A stretch of DNA of 9,307 nt from NCBI GenBank assembly GCA_034006965.1, contig JAVERU010000123.1, forward strand, positions 1 to 9,307. The letters run 5' to 3'. The translations under genes and the position numbers were made by a program. The notes beneath the pieces are model-generated. The model ran no database searches, was not told where the DNA came from, and worked only from the letters and a program-made list of their open reading frames with translations. This DNA comes from Perlabentimonas sp034006965. GTDB taxonomy: Bacteria > Bacteroidota > Bacteroidia > Bacteroidales > Tenuifilaceae. Of the stretch, positions 1-7,379 are shown in pieces; position 1 is the stretch's first letter, and the number at the start of each line of letters is the position of its first letter.

Positions 1-1298
1 GACGTGGAGGAGGAGGTTTCCCAACTGGGCTTAAGTGGGAGTTTGCTTCAAAAAACCAAGCCGACCAAAAGTACGTAATATGTAATGCCGACGAGGGCGA
101 CCCCGGAGCCTTTATGGATCGTTCTATCCTTGAGGGTGATCCACACTCCGTTATTGAGGCCATGACCATTAATGGGTTTTGCATTGGAGCAACCAAAGGG
201 CTGGTTTACATCCGTGCAGAGTATCCGCTGGCTATCAAACGTCTTCTCACTGCCCTTGAGCAAGCTCGTGAATATGGCTTACTAGGAAAGGATATCTTAG
301 GAACTGGTTTCGATTTCGACATCGAGATTCGTTACGGTGCAGGCGCTTTCGTTTGTGGTGAGGAAACTGCCCTCATCCACTCTATGGAAGGCGACCGTGG
401 TGAGCCCACTGTTAAACCCCCATTCCCAGCCGAAAGCGGTTACCTAGGCAAGCCATCCAACGTGAATAACGTGGAAACCTATGCCAACATCCCAGTTATT
501 TATCTAAAGGGTGCTGAGTGGTTCGCATCTATCGGTTCCGAAAAATCAAAGGGAACTAAAGTATTTGCCCTCGCCGGTAAAATCAACAACGTGGGGCTTA
601 TCGAAGTGCCCATGGGGATTACCCTTCGTGAGGTAATCTACGAGATTGGCGGTGGCATTAAGGATGGCAAGAAGTTTAAAGCCGTTCAAACCGGTGGCCC
701 ATCGGGCGGTTGCTTAACCGAGAAGCACCTCGATACACCTATCGATTACGATAACCTTATCGCTGCTGGTTCTATGATGGGATCGGGTGGTATGATCGTT
801 ATGGACGAGGACGACTGCATGGTATCGGTTGCCAAATTCTACCTCGACTTTACCGTTGAGGAGAGCTGCGGTAAGTGTTCGCCATGCCGTATCGGTAATA
901 AGCGACTATACGAGATCCTTGAGCGCATTTGCGAAGGCAAAGGAACCATGGAGGAGCTTGACAGGCTGCGCAACCTAGGTGAGGTAATTAAGGACACATC
1001 ACTTTGCGGACTTGGTCAAACTTCGCCAAACCCCGTACTTTCTACACTCGACAACTTTTATGAGGAGTACTTAGAGCACGTTAAGGATCATAAGTGTCGT
1101 TCGGGTCAGTGTAAAGCCCTTATGCAGTATGTAATCGATCAGGAGGCTTGCGTTGGTTGTACTGCCTGTGCTAGGGTTTGTCCTGTGAATGCAATTAGTG
1201 GCGATCGCAAGAAGCCCCACTTCATCGATACTACCATCTGTATTAAGTGTGGTGCTTGTATCGAGAAGTGTAAATTTAGTGCCATTAACATTATATAA
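1..1298 (+). CDS. hydB: HydB1: NuoF-like flavin/NAD(P)H subunit of [FeFe]-hydrogenase (5' partial)
   Basis: This is the flavoprotein subunit of a trimeric cytoplasmic [FeFe]-hydrogenase, where NAD(P)H exchanges electrons with FMN. The reading frame is open from base 3 to the window edge, so the gene starts upstream; ATG 114 is internal because essential sequence precedes it. Visible in order are RGGGGFPTGLKW (dinucleotide/FMN fold, bases 3-38), NADEGDPGAFMDR, the FMN-site stretch with CGEE and EGDRGEP, a NuoF-type [4Fe-4S] site (Cys codons at 867, 876, 885 and 1005), a C-x4-C pair (1095, 1110), and a C-terminal ferredoxin domain with two CxxCxxCxxxC sites (1149-1181 and 1239-1271). That C-terminal domain is typical of HydB in the Thermotoga maritima type bifurcating HydABC. 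An N-terminal thioredoxin-like [2Fe-2S] domain, if present, would lie outside the window. The gene stops 17 bp before hydA1, as in an operon. NADH versus NADPH preference cannot be read from this. Confidence 0.95.
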   Translation, partial: RGGGGFPTGLKWEFASKNQADQKYVICNADEGDPGAFMDRSILEGDPHSVIEAMTINGFCIGATKGLVYIRAEYPLAIKRLLTALEQAREYGLLGKDILGTGFDFDIEIRYGAGAFVCGEETALIHSMEGDRGEPTVKPPFPAESGYLGKPSNVNNVETYANIPVIYLKGAEWFASIGSEKSKGTKVFALAGKINNVGLIEVPMGITLREVIYEIGGGIKDGKKFKAVQTGGPSGGCLTEKHLDTPIDYDNLIAAGSMMGSGGMIVMDEDDCMVSVAKFYLDFTVEESCGKCSPCRIGNKRLYEILERICEGKGTMEELDRLRNLGEVIKDTSLCGLGQTSPNPVLSTLDNFYEEYLEHVKDHKCRSGQCKALMQYVIDQEACVGCTACARVCPVNAISGDRKKPHFIDTTICIKCGACIEKCKFSAINII

Positions 1299-1300
1299 TT

Positions 1301-1307
1301 AGGGGAG
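1301..1307 (+). promoter_or_regulatory. Ribosome binding site of hydA1
   Basis: AGGGGAG lies 8 bases before ATG 1316, in the 17-bp gap after hydB1. It is a good Shine-Dalgarno match and fixes the hydA1 start. Such sites are uncommon in Bacteroidota, so strong translation of the catalytic subunit is likely. Confidence 0.7.
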
Positions 1308-1315
1308 TAGGATAA

Positions 1316-3091
1316 ATGGAAACAGTAAAACTTACCATAGATAATAAAGTAGTTGAGGTTCCCAAAGGGACAACAGTCTACAAGGCTGCCAAGCAGCTGG
1401 GAATTGATATTCCCGTGCTTTGCTACATGGAGCTGAAAGATCTGAAAATTGAGAATAAGCCAGCCGGATGCCGTATTTGTGTTGTTGAGGTTGAAGGGCG
1501 TAGGAATCTTGCTCCCTCTTGCTCTACCGACTGTACTGAGGGCATGGTGGTGAGAACTCATACTATGAGGGTTATCAACGCCCGCAGAACCATCATGGAG
1601 CTTATTCTAAGCGACCATCCTAAGGATTGCTTAACCTGCGCCAAGAGCGGAAATTGCGAGCTGCAAGATATGGCCATTAAATTGGGTGTTCGCAGAATTC
1701 CAGGCGAGGAGTATGCCGAGATGAGCACCTACCGTGTGGATACTTCCCCTTCAATCATTCGCGATTTGGATAAGTGTATCATGTGCCGCAGATGCGAGAT
1801 GATGTGTAACGATGTGCAAACCGTTGGTGCGCTTAACGCATTCAACCGTGGATTCCACGCTGCAGTTGCCCCAGCCTTCGAGCAAGATCTTGAGAAGTCG
1901 CCTTGTACATACTGCGGTCAATGTGTTGCAGTTTGCCCAACAGGTGCTTTAACTGAGGTTGACCACACACCACAGGTTATCAGGGCTCTTGCCGATCCAA
2001 CTAAAACGGTTGTTGTGCAAACGGCACCAGCAATCCGTGTTGCTCTAGGTGAGGAGTTTGGAATGGAGCCCGGTTCAATTGTTACAGGCAAAATGGTCAA
2101 CGCCCTTCGTCAAATTGGTTTCGATTACGTTTTCGATACCGATTTTGCTGCCGACCTTACCATTATGGAGGAGGGCACTGAACTACTGGACCGCTTAACC
2201 CGTCACCTGAATGGCGATAAGAGCGTGAAGCTGCCTATTCTTACCAGCTGCTGCCCAGGTTGGGTGAATTTCTTTGAGCACAACTTCAACGATATGCTCG
2301 ATGTGCCATCATCGGCTAAATCGCCTCAGCAAATGTTTGGAGCTATTGCTAAAACATATTTTGCTGATAAGATGAAGGTTAAGCGCGAAGATCTTGTTGT
2401 AGTTTCGGTTATGCCCTGCTTGGCCAAGAAGTACGAAGCACAGCGCGATGAGTTTAAGGTTGATGGAAATCCCGATGTGGATTTTTCAATCTCTACTCGC
2501 GAGCTAGCTCACCTAATCAAAGAGTTCAACATCAATTTTGCCGACCTTGAGGATGAAGATTTCGATCGTCCTCTTGGCGAATCTACTGGAGCGGGCGTAA
2601 TTTTCGGTGCTACCGGTGGCGTTATTGAGGCTGCAACACGTACCGCTTACGAAGTGCACACTGGCAAAAAGTTAGATAGGATTGACTTTGAGCAGCTACG
2701 TGGTATGGAGGGTATCCGTTCGGCTACCGTTGACTTTAACGGCCTACCAATAAACATTGGTATTGCTCACGGTTTGGGTAACGCCCGCAAGCTGCTTGAG
2801 GATGTACGCAACGGAAAAGCAAACTACCACGCAATTGAGGTGATGGCCTGCCCCGGTGGCTGTATTGGTGGTGGCGGACAGCCCTTGCACCATGGCAATA
2901 GCGATATTCTTAAGGCTCGTTCAGCAGCAATTTATCGCGAAGATGCAGGCAAGCCAATCCGTAAGTCGCATGAGAACCCATACATCATTAAGCTTTACGA
3001 AGAGTTCCTGGGCAAGCCAATGAGCGAAAAGGCTCACCACTTGCTGCACACGCACTACTTCGATAAAGGAACAAAAGATATTTACATTTAA
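1316..3091 (+). CDS. hydA: HydA1: catalytic subunit of trimeric [FeFe]-hydrogenase, standard H-cluster motifs
   Basis: This 591-residue protein reduces protons to H2 (or oxidises H2) at the H-cluster. Domains in order are a [2Fe-2S] ferredoxin fold (Cys36, 52, 55, 69), a His-ligated [4Fe-4S] site (His101, Cys105, 108, 114), two [4Fe-4S] sites (Cys154/157/160/164 and Cys197/200/203/207), then the H domain. Its three motifs are canonical: TSCCPGW (310-316), MPCLAKK (366-372) and MACPGGCIGGGGQP (510-523). H-cluster ligands are Cys313, 368, 512 and 516, each exactly 13 residues beyond its counterpart in Clostridium pasteurianum CpI (C300, C355, C499, C503). The CpI proton-path residues C299 and S319 match Cys312 and Ser332, and the two glutamates are kept in EEGTE (285-289). 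The small-subunit region (RKSHENP) is fused at the C-terminus. There is no signal peptide or membrane segment. It lies between hydB1 and hydC1 with gaps of 17 and 16 bp, so the three are co-transcribed. Confidence 0.97.
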   Translation: METVKLTIDNKVVEVPKGTTVYKAAKQLGIDIPVLCYMELKDLKIENKPAGCRICVVEVEGRRNLAPSCSTDCTEGMVVRTHTMRVINARRTIMELILSDHPKDCLTCAKSGNCELQDMAIKLGVRRIPGEEYAEMSTYRVDTSPSIIRDLDKCIMCRRCEMMCNDVQTVGALNAFNRGFHAAVAPAFEQDLEKSPCTYCGQCVAVCPTGALTEVDHTPQVIRALADPTKTVVVQTAPAIRVALGEEFGMEPGSIVTGKMVNALRQIGFDYVFDTDFAADLTIMEEGTELLDRLTRHLNGDKSVKLPILTSCCPGWVNFFEHNFNDMLDVPSSAKSPQQMFGAIAKTYFADKMKVKREDLVVVSVMPCLAKKYEAQRDEFKVDGNPDVDFSISTRELAHLIKEFNINFADLEDEDFDRPLGESTGAGVIFGATGGVIEAATRTAYEVHTGKKLDRIDFEQLRGMEGIRSATVDFNGLPINIGIAHGLGNARKLLEDVRNGKANYHAIEVMACPGGCIGGGGQPLHHGNSDILKARSAAIYREDAGKPIRKSHENPYIIKLYEEFLGKPMSEKAHHLLHTHYFDKGTKDIYI

Positions 3092-3094
3092 ATT

Positions 3095-3099
3095 GGAGG
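3095..3099 (+). promoter_or_regulatory. Ribosome binding site of hydC1
   Basis: GGAGG lies 8 bases before ATG 3108, in the 16-bp gap after hydA1, and supports that start. Confidence 0.7.
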
Positions 3100-3107
3100 A
3101 TTAGTCA

Positions 3108-3590
3108 ATGTCACATATTAAAGTTGAGCTAAAAAAGGAGGATGTTGTCAAGCTCAAGGAGATTTGCAAATCCTTCAACAATGAGCCAGGTGAGCTTATC
3201 AATGTGCTTCACAAATCACAAACTCACTTTGGATACCTACCCGCCGAGGTTCAGGAGATCATAGCACAAGAGCTGAATGTTCCTGTTGCCAAGGTTTACG
3301 GAGTGGTAACCTTTTACTCTTTCTTCACTATGACACCCAAAGGGAAACACCCCATTAGCATCTGTACTGGAACAGCTTGCTACGTGCGTGGAGCCGAAAA
3401 AGTGGTGGATGAGTTTAAGCGTATGCTAAATATTAACGTTGGTGAAACAACTGCCGATGGCAAATTCTCGATCAGCTGCCTACGCTGCGTAGGCGCCTGT
3501 GGTCTTGCCCCTGTAGTACTAGTGGGCGAGAAGGTTTACGGTCGCGTGTCGCCCGATGGCGTTAAGGATATTCTGAAGGAGTACGAGTAG
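3108..3590 (+). CDS. hydC: HydC1: NuoE-like [2Fe-2S] subunit of [FeFe]-hydrogenase
   Basis: This 160-residue thioredoxin-like ferredoxin is the small electron-transfer subunit that works with HydB near the flavin. The N-terminal helical part (about 1-60) leads to VYGVVTFYSFF (63-73), a NuoE family hallmark, then the [2Fe-2S] ligands as C-x4-C (Cys86, Cys91) and C-x3-C (Cys127, Cys131) within CVGACGLAPVV. An extra cysteine, Cys124, precedes the second pair. Length fits the family. It is last in the hydB-hydA-hydC set and is followed 21 bp later by a strong terminator. NuoE/HoxE/HydC proteins share this fold; the hydA neighbour decides the assignment. Confidence 0.95.
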   Translation: MSHIKVELKKEDVVKLKEICKSFNNEPGELINVLHKSQTHFGYLPAEVQEIIAQELNVPVAKVYGVVTFYSFFTMTPKGKHPISICTGTACYVRGAEKVVDEFKRMLNINVGETTADGKFSISCLRCVGACGLAPVVLVGEKVYGRVSPDGVKDILKEYE

Positions 3591-3611
3591 TACAATATCC
3601 TATAATAGTAC

Positions 3612-3650
3612 AAAAGGGGTAACCAATTTAGGTTACCCCTTTTTTGTTTT
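3612..3650. terminator. Bidirectional intrinsic terminator between the two converging hydrogenase sets
   Basis: A perfect 13-bp inverted repeat (3612-3624 with 3631-3643, GC-rich core GGGGTAACC) has a 6-base loop AATTTA. On the + strand it runs into a T-rich tail (3638-3652), so it ends the hydBAC transcript. On the - strand the same hairpin follows the hydA2 stop by 14 bases and ends in TTTT, so it can also end that transcript, though the tail is shorter. Confidence 0.9.
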
Positions 3651-3657
3651 TTATATT

Positions 3658-5460
3658 TTAGTACCGCTCCCTCTCAAAGTACTCGGTATGCAGCAACTTA
3701 TGCGATAGGTGTCCGTAGGGTTCGCCTAAGAATTCCTTGTACAGCTGAATTACCTCGGGGTTCTCGTGCGATTTTCTTATAGCCATCGATGCATCCTCGG
3801 CGTAGATAGCCTCAACGCGTTTCTGCCTAATCTCGGGCGTGGTGGGAATTGGTTGACCTCCACCTCCCAAGCATCCCCCGGGGCAGGCCATTATCTCAAT
3901 GAAATGATAATTTGCTTTACCTTCCTTTACCTTTTCCATTACGGTTCGGGCGTTGGCCAGGCCGTGGGCTACACAGCACTTCACCTCAACACCCTCAAGG
4001 AATTTATATTCGGGCACAGTGCCCTCAATCTTTATTGTGGCCTCTCTCACACCCTCAAGCCCCCTTACAGGGGTGATGTTTAGGCCCTCGAAAGGAACTT
4101 CACGGCCAGTTACTATCTCGTAGACTGTTCTTAGAGCCGCTTCCATAACACCGCCAGTGGCTCCAAAAATCACCCCAGCTCCTGATGATGATCCCATGAA
4201 GGAATCATACTTTTCCTCAGGTAACTCAGAGAACTCAATGCCCGCCTGTTGAATCATAATGGCAAGTTCCCGGGTTGTAAGTACGTAATCTACATCCTTA
4301 AAACCGCTGTCGCGCATCTCGGGCCTATCGGCCTCATACTTCTTGGCGGTGCATGGCATTATCGATACGCTCACAATCTTTTCGGGATCAACTTCAATCT
4401 TTTTGGCATAGAATGTTTTCGCCAACGCGCCAAACATCTGTTGTGGCGATTTGCAGGTAGACATATGTGCCTTAAGTTCGGGGTAGATGTGTTCAAAGAA
4501 CTTTACCCAACCCGGTGAGCAGCTAGTGGTCATTGGCAGAGGATCCTTGTTGTCCTTATCTACCAATATACTCTTAAGCCTGTGGAGCAGTTCTGTACCC
4601 TCTTCAAGTATGGTGAGGTCGGCGGTAAAGTCTGTGTCGAGCACAGAGTTAAACCCAAGCCTACGTAGCGCCGACACCATTTTTCCGGTTACCCTTTCGC
4701 CTGCATCAAGTTCAAGGGCCTCGCCAAGACCAATTCTCACTGCAGGTGCAGTTTGTACCACCACGTGCTTATCTGGATCGGCGATGGCATTCCACACCTC
4801 CTCAATGTAGTTGCGCTCAATAAGCGCACCGGTGGGGCAGTGGATAACGCACTGGCCACAATTGGTGCAAACCACCTCGCTTATGGGCTTGTTAAAGAAG
4901 GTCGATATCTTCATGTGATCGCCTTTGTGTGCTACGGTTAGAGCGCCAACACCCTGCAGCTCCTCGCAGGTTCTAACACAACGCTGGCAACGTATACACC
5001 TGCTATCGTCCTTTATAATGGACGGAGAATAGCTATCAACGGTATAGTCCTTGGCGTGGTAGATGTCTATAAAATCCTGATTGGTAATTTTATACTCCGC
5101 AGCCAGCTCCTGTAGTTCGCAGTTTCCATTCTTATAGCACTTTGTACAGTCGGCGTTATGCTCCGATAGGAGCAGCTCAATGATATGCTTGCGAGAGTTG
5201 CGAACCATGAGGCTGTTGGTTAGCACATCCATCCCCTCCCAAACAGGGGTTGCACACGCAGCAAATAGCTTGCTAATACCTACAACTTCAACAACGCAAA
5301 CCCTACAGTTACCTGCTATACATAAATCCTTATGGTAACACAGAACCGGGATCTTTATGCCAAGCACCTTGGCTGCATCAAGAATTGTGGTGCCCTCTTC
5401 AACCGATAGAGCGGTACCGTTTATGGTTAGGTTTATCTTATTTTTCATAGTGGAATCCAT
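3658..5460 (-). CDS. hydA: HydA2: second [FeFe]-hydrogenase catalytic subunit, variant TSCSP H-cluster motif
   Basis: This 600-residue catalytic subunit has the same layout as HydA1: [2Fe-2S] (Cys41, 52, 55, 69), His-ligated [4Fe-4S] (His101, Cys105, 108, 114), two [4Fe-4S] sites (Cys155/158/161/165 and Cys198/201/204/208), H domain and fused C-terminal small subunit. L2 is MPCTAKK (Cys370) and L3 is MACPGGCLGGGGQP (Cys526, Cys530). L1 reads TSCSPGW (312-318). The proton-relay cysteine (CpI C299) is kept as Cys314, but the position of the [4Fe-4S]H ligand C300 is Ser315. A cysteine appears in STCKSPQQ (Cys336) where HydA1 and CpI have alanine. A short insertion (about 480-496) precedes L3 and contains Cys495-Cys496. 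The gene begins 2 bp after the hydB2 stop, so translation is probably coupled; ATG 5448 (residue 5) is an alternative start. It is probably functional, since all other key residues are intact. Confidence 0.96.
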   Translation of the reverse strand: MDSTMKNKINLTINGTALSVEEGTTILDAAKVLGIKIPVLCYHKDLCIAGNCRVCVVEVVGISKLFAACATPVWEGMDVLTNSLMVRNSRKHIIELLLSEHNADCTKCYKNGNCELQELAAEYKITNQDFIDIYHAKDYTVDSYSPSIIKDDSRCIRCQRCVRTCEELQGVGALTVAHKGDHMKISTFFNKPISEVVCTNCGQCVIHCPTGALIERNYIEEVWNAIADPDKHVVVQTAPAVRIGLGEALELDAGERVTGKMVSALRRLGFNSVLDTDFTADLTILEEGTELLHRLKSILVDKDNKDPLPMTTSCSPGWVKFFEHIYPELKAHMSTCKSPQQMFGALAKTFYAKKIEVDPEKIVSVSIMPCTAKKYEADRPEMRDSGFKDVDYVLTTRELAIMIQQAGIEFSELPEEKYDSFMGSSSGAGVIFGATGGVMEAALRTVYEIVTGREVPFEGLNITPVRGLEGVREATIKIEGTVPEYKFLEGVEVKCCVAHGLANARTVMEKVKEGKANYHFIEIMACPGGCLGGGGQPIPTTPEIRQKRVEAIYAEDASMAIRKSHENPEVIQLYKEFLGEPYGHLSHKLLHTEYFERERY

Positions 5461-5462
5461 TT

Positions 5463-6644
5463 TTAGTAAATCATTTCTTCGCGGAAGTTCTCAACAATCG
5501 ATTGGAATGAGTTAGCTACCGATTGGCCTAACCCGCACTTTGACGTACTTTTCATAGTTTCGCTAAGCGCCAGTAGCTTATCCAAATAGGCCGCGGGCTT
5601 TTCGCCACGCTTTACCGCTCGGCTACCCTCGAGTAGCTGCTGGGTACCCACCCGGCAGGGTGTACACTGCCCACATGACTCCTCGGTGAAGAACTCCAGA
5701 TAGTTGGTGAGCAGGTTGAACATTGATCGTGAGCTGTTGAAAAGCATCATGGAGCCCCCAGTAGGAAGGGATATGCCAGTTAGCTTCCCTTGGTAGCCAA
5801 TATGGGTTTCGCGAAATTTTTTCCTGGGTACGCAAAAGCCCGATGCACCACCAACCTGTACGGCTTTGGTGTCACCATCGCCAAAATCGTTGGCGAAGTC
5901 CTCAACGGTCATACCCAGTTCAAGTTCATAAATTCCAGGTATGGGTGTATCGCCCGATATGGAGAATAGCTTTGAACCATAGCTGTCCTGCACGCCTAGC
6001 TCGTTGAATTTGCTAGCCCCGTACTGGAAAATGGTAAAGGTATGGGCTAGCGTTTCCACATTATTTATAACTGTGGGCCTTCCAAGGTACCCCTGCTCAC
6101 TGGGGTAGGGTGGTTTGTTACGTGGTTCACCACGCTTTCCTTCCATCGATTCGAACAGGGCACTCTCTTCGCCACAGATGTATGCACCGTAGCCCAGGAA
6201 GATCTTAATTCTAAAATCGAGGCCAATGTTTTTGCATACCCCATGAAAATCATCAATAATTTTATTCAAATCGGCAGTTAGGTAGTTATACTCCTTGCGC
6301 AGGTATATAAAACCCTCCTTGGCTCCAATAATTTTACCGCAAATAGCCATACCCGTTAGCACCTTATGCGGTACTTGTGTAAGTATCTCTCTATCCTTAA
6401 AGGTGCCAGGCTCACCCTCATCGGCATTGCAAATAACATATTTCTTATCGGCTTTCGATTCCGAGGTTAGCTTCCACTTCAGCCCGGTAGGAAAGCCTGC
6501 GCCTCCACGCCCCTTAAGGCCCGAAGCAATGAGCTCGTTTATCAGCTCATCGTTGGTTTGCCCAGCTGCCTTTTTGAGAACCGCTTTGTAATCGGCCTCA
6601 TCCTTAAATATAAGATCAATTCGTTTTAATATATTTTTTCCCAT
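5463..6644 (-). CDS. hydB: HydB2: short NuoF-like flavin/NAD(P)H subunit without C-terminal ferredoxin domain
   Basis: This 393-residue protein is the pyridine-nucleotide subunit of the second hydrogenase. It has GRGGAGFPTG (45-54), NADEGEPGTFKDRE (73-86), an FMN-site region (GYGAYICGEE at 151-160, EGKRGEP at 168-174, NNVET) and one NuoF-type [4Fe-4S] site (Cys324, 327, 330 and 370). It ends at residue 393, about 23 residues after Cys370. It therefore lacks the double [4Fe-4S] extension of HydB1 and also has no N-terminal thioredoxin-like domain. EPGTFKDR is the complex I NuoF form, whereas HydB1 has DPGAFMDR, so the two flavoproteins belong to different branches. It lies 18 bp after hydC2 and 2 bp before hydA2. 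The full N-terminus and clean stop argue against truncation by mutation. Complex I nuoF is a weaker alternative because no other nuo gene is present. Confidence 0.95.
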   Translation of the reverse strand: MGKNILKRIDLIFKDEADYKAVLKKAAGQTNDELINELIASGLKGRGGAGFPTGLKWKLTSESKADKKYVICNADEGEPGTFKDREILTQVPHKVLTGMAICGKIIGAKEGFIYLRKEYNYLTADLNKIIDDFHGVCKNIGLDFRIKIFLGYGAYICGEESALFESMEGKRGEPRNKPPYPSEQGYLGRPTVINNVETLAHTFTIFQYGASKFNELGVQDSYGSKLFSISGDTPIPGIYELELGMTVEDFANDFGDGDTKAVQVGGASGFCVPRKKFRETHIGYQGKLTGISLPTGGSMMLFNSSRSMFNLLTNYLEFFTEESCGQCTPCRVGTQQLLEGSRAVKRGEKPAAYLDKLLALSETMKSTSKCGLGQSVANSFQSIVENFREEMIY

Positions 6645-6662
6645 GGCGAGTTCCAGTTTAGG

Positions 6663-7130
6663 TTAATCTTGCTGTTTGTATTCCGTAATAATCTTATGCA
6701 CCTTTTCAACGGTTAGCTCTGTATGAACATCGTCGTTTATAAGCATTGCTGGAGCTTTGTGGCACCAGCCAATGCAATTGGTCTCCATAAGGGTAAACTT
6801 TTTATCGGGGGTGGTTTCGCCCAGCTTTATTTTCAGAGCCTCCTCCAAAGCAAGCAGAATTTGGTTTTTACCCTTCATGTAGCACGAAATTGTTCGGCAT
6901 ACTCTAATCACATACTTACCTTTGGGGGTGGTGTCCATGAAGCTGTAGAACGTAGCCGTTCCGTACACGTCGGCCGATGAAAGCTCCATCTCTTCGGCAA
7001 TAAGCTTCATAGCGTATTCGCTAACGTATTGTTCGCTTTCCGCTACACCTTGCAGCACAGGCAGCAGGTTTTCCCTGGTCTTCCCATGCTTTTGAACTAG
7101 CGCTTTAACCTTTTCTTTAATTACATCCAT
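6663..7130 (-). CDS. hydC: HydC2: NuoE-like [2Fe-2S] subunit of the second [FeFe]-hydrogenase
   Basis: This 155-residue NuoE-type subunit is the first gene of the second set (hydC-hydB-hydA on the - strand), the opposite position from hydC1. VYGTATFYSFM (55-65) marks the family. The [2Fe-2S] ligands are C-x4-C (Cys78, Cys83) and C-x3-C (Cys119, Cys123). The second pair reads CIGWCHKAP instead of the usual C-hydrophobic-GAC-x-x-AP, placing Trp and His beside the cluster, which could shift its potential (inference). The ATG at 7130 has no clear Shine-Dalgarno site, which is normal for Bacteroidota. It passes electrons between the HydB2 flavin site and the rest of the complex, by analogy with the family. 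Confidence 0.94.
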   Translation of the reverse strand: MDVIKEKVKALVQKHGKTRENLLPVLQGVAESEQYVSEYAMKLIAEEMELSSADVYGTATFYSFMDTTPKGKYVIRVCRTISCYMKGKNQILLALEEALKIKLGETTPDKKFTLMETNCIGWCHKAPAMLINDDVHTELTVEKVHKIITEYKQQD

Positions 7131-7319
7131 AGCGATTAGGGTTTTTTGTTAATGATTGATTATTATATAGCGATACACATATTTCTTGGTATTAAACTTT
7201 AACAATATGGTTTTGAAACTTACATTAGCAAGCTGGTTGCATGATGGTACTCTCAGTGTATTTTGAATTTAACCCCTTTTTTATTATGTCAATTATATGC
7301 TATGGAGCAATATGAATAT

Positions 7320-7335
7320 TATGATATGTGTCATA
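7320..7335. promoter_or_regulatory. Candidate Crp/Fnr-type operator upstream of hydC2
   Basis: TATGA-N6-TCATA is a perfect 5-bp inverted repeat with 6-base spacing, the same layout as the Crp/Fnr family site TGTGA-N6-TCACA. It is about 190 bp upstream of the hydC2 start. A redox- or carbon-responsive regulator would make sense for a hydrogenase, but a 5-bp repeat in AT-rich DNA can occur by chance. Confidence 0.25.
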
Positions 7336-7352
7336 CGACCGCCTATTTATAT

Positions 7353-7379
7353 CAAAATTAAATAAACGTTTAATACAAA
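7353..7379 (-). promoter_or_regulatory. Weak candidate promoter for the hydC2-hydB2-hydA2 set
   Basis: Read on the - strand, TTTG (7376-7379) is followed after 15 bases by TAATTTTG (7353-7360), matching the Bacteroidota TTTG / TAnnTTTG pattern with a shorter spacer than usual. Transcription would begin near 7346, giving a leader of about 215 bases that includes the inverted repeat at 7320-7335. No better match was seen nearer the gene. Confidence 0.25.

Noticed and set aside
114..1298. ATG 114 as the real start of hydB1
   Set aside because: The frame is open to the left edge and encodes the essential RGGGGFPTG and NADEGD motifs before this ATG, so it is an internal methionine.
1139..1561. 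140-codon frame on the - strand across the hydB1/hydA1 junction
   Set aside because: It is antisense to two well-supported hydrogenase genes, including conserved cysteine motifs, and its translation resembles no protein.
3612..3643. Inverted repeat as a mobile element end or operator
   Set aside because: Its position between two stop codons, GC-rich stem and T-rich tail fit a terminator fully.
5463..6644. HydB2 read as complex I NuoF
   Set aside because: It has NuoF-like motifs but sits 2 bp from a [FeFe]-hydrogenase catalytic gene and beside hydC, with no nuo genes in the window.
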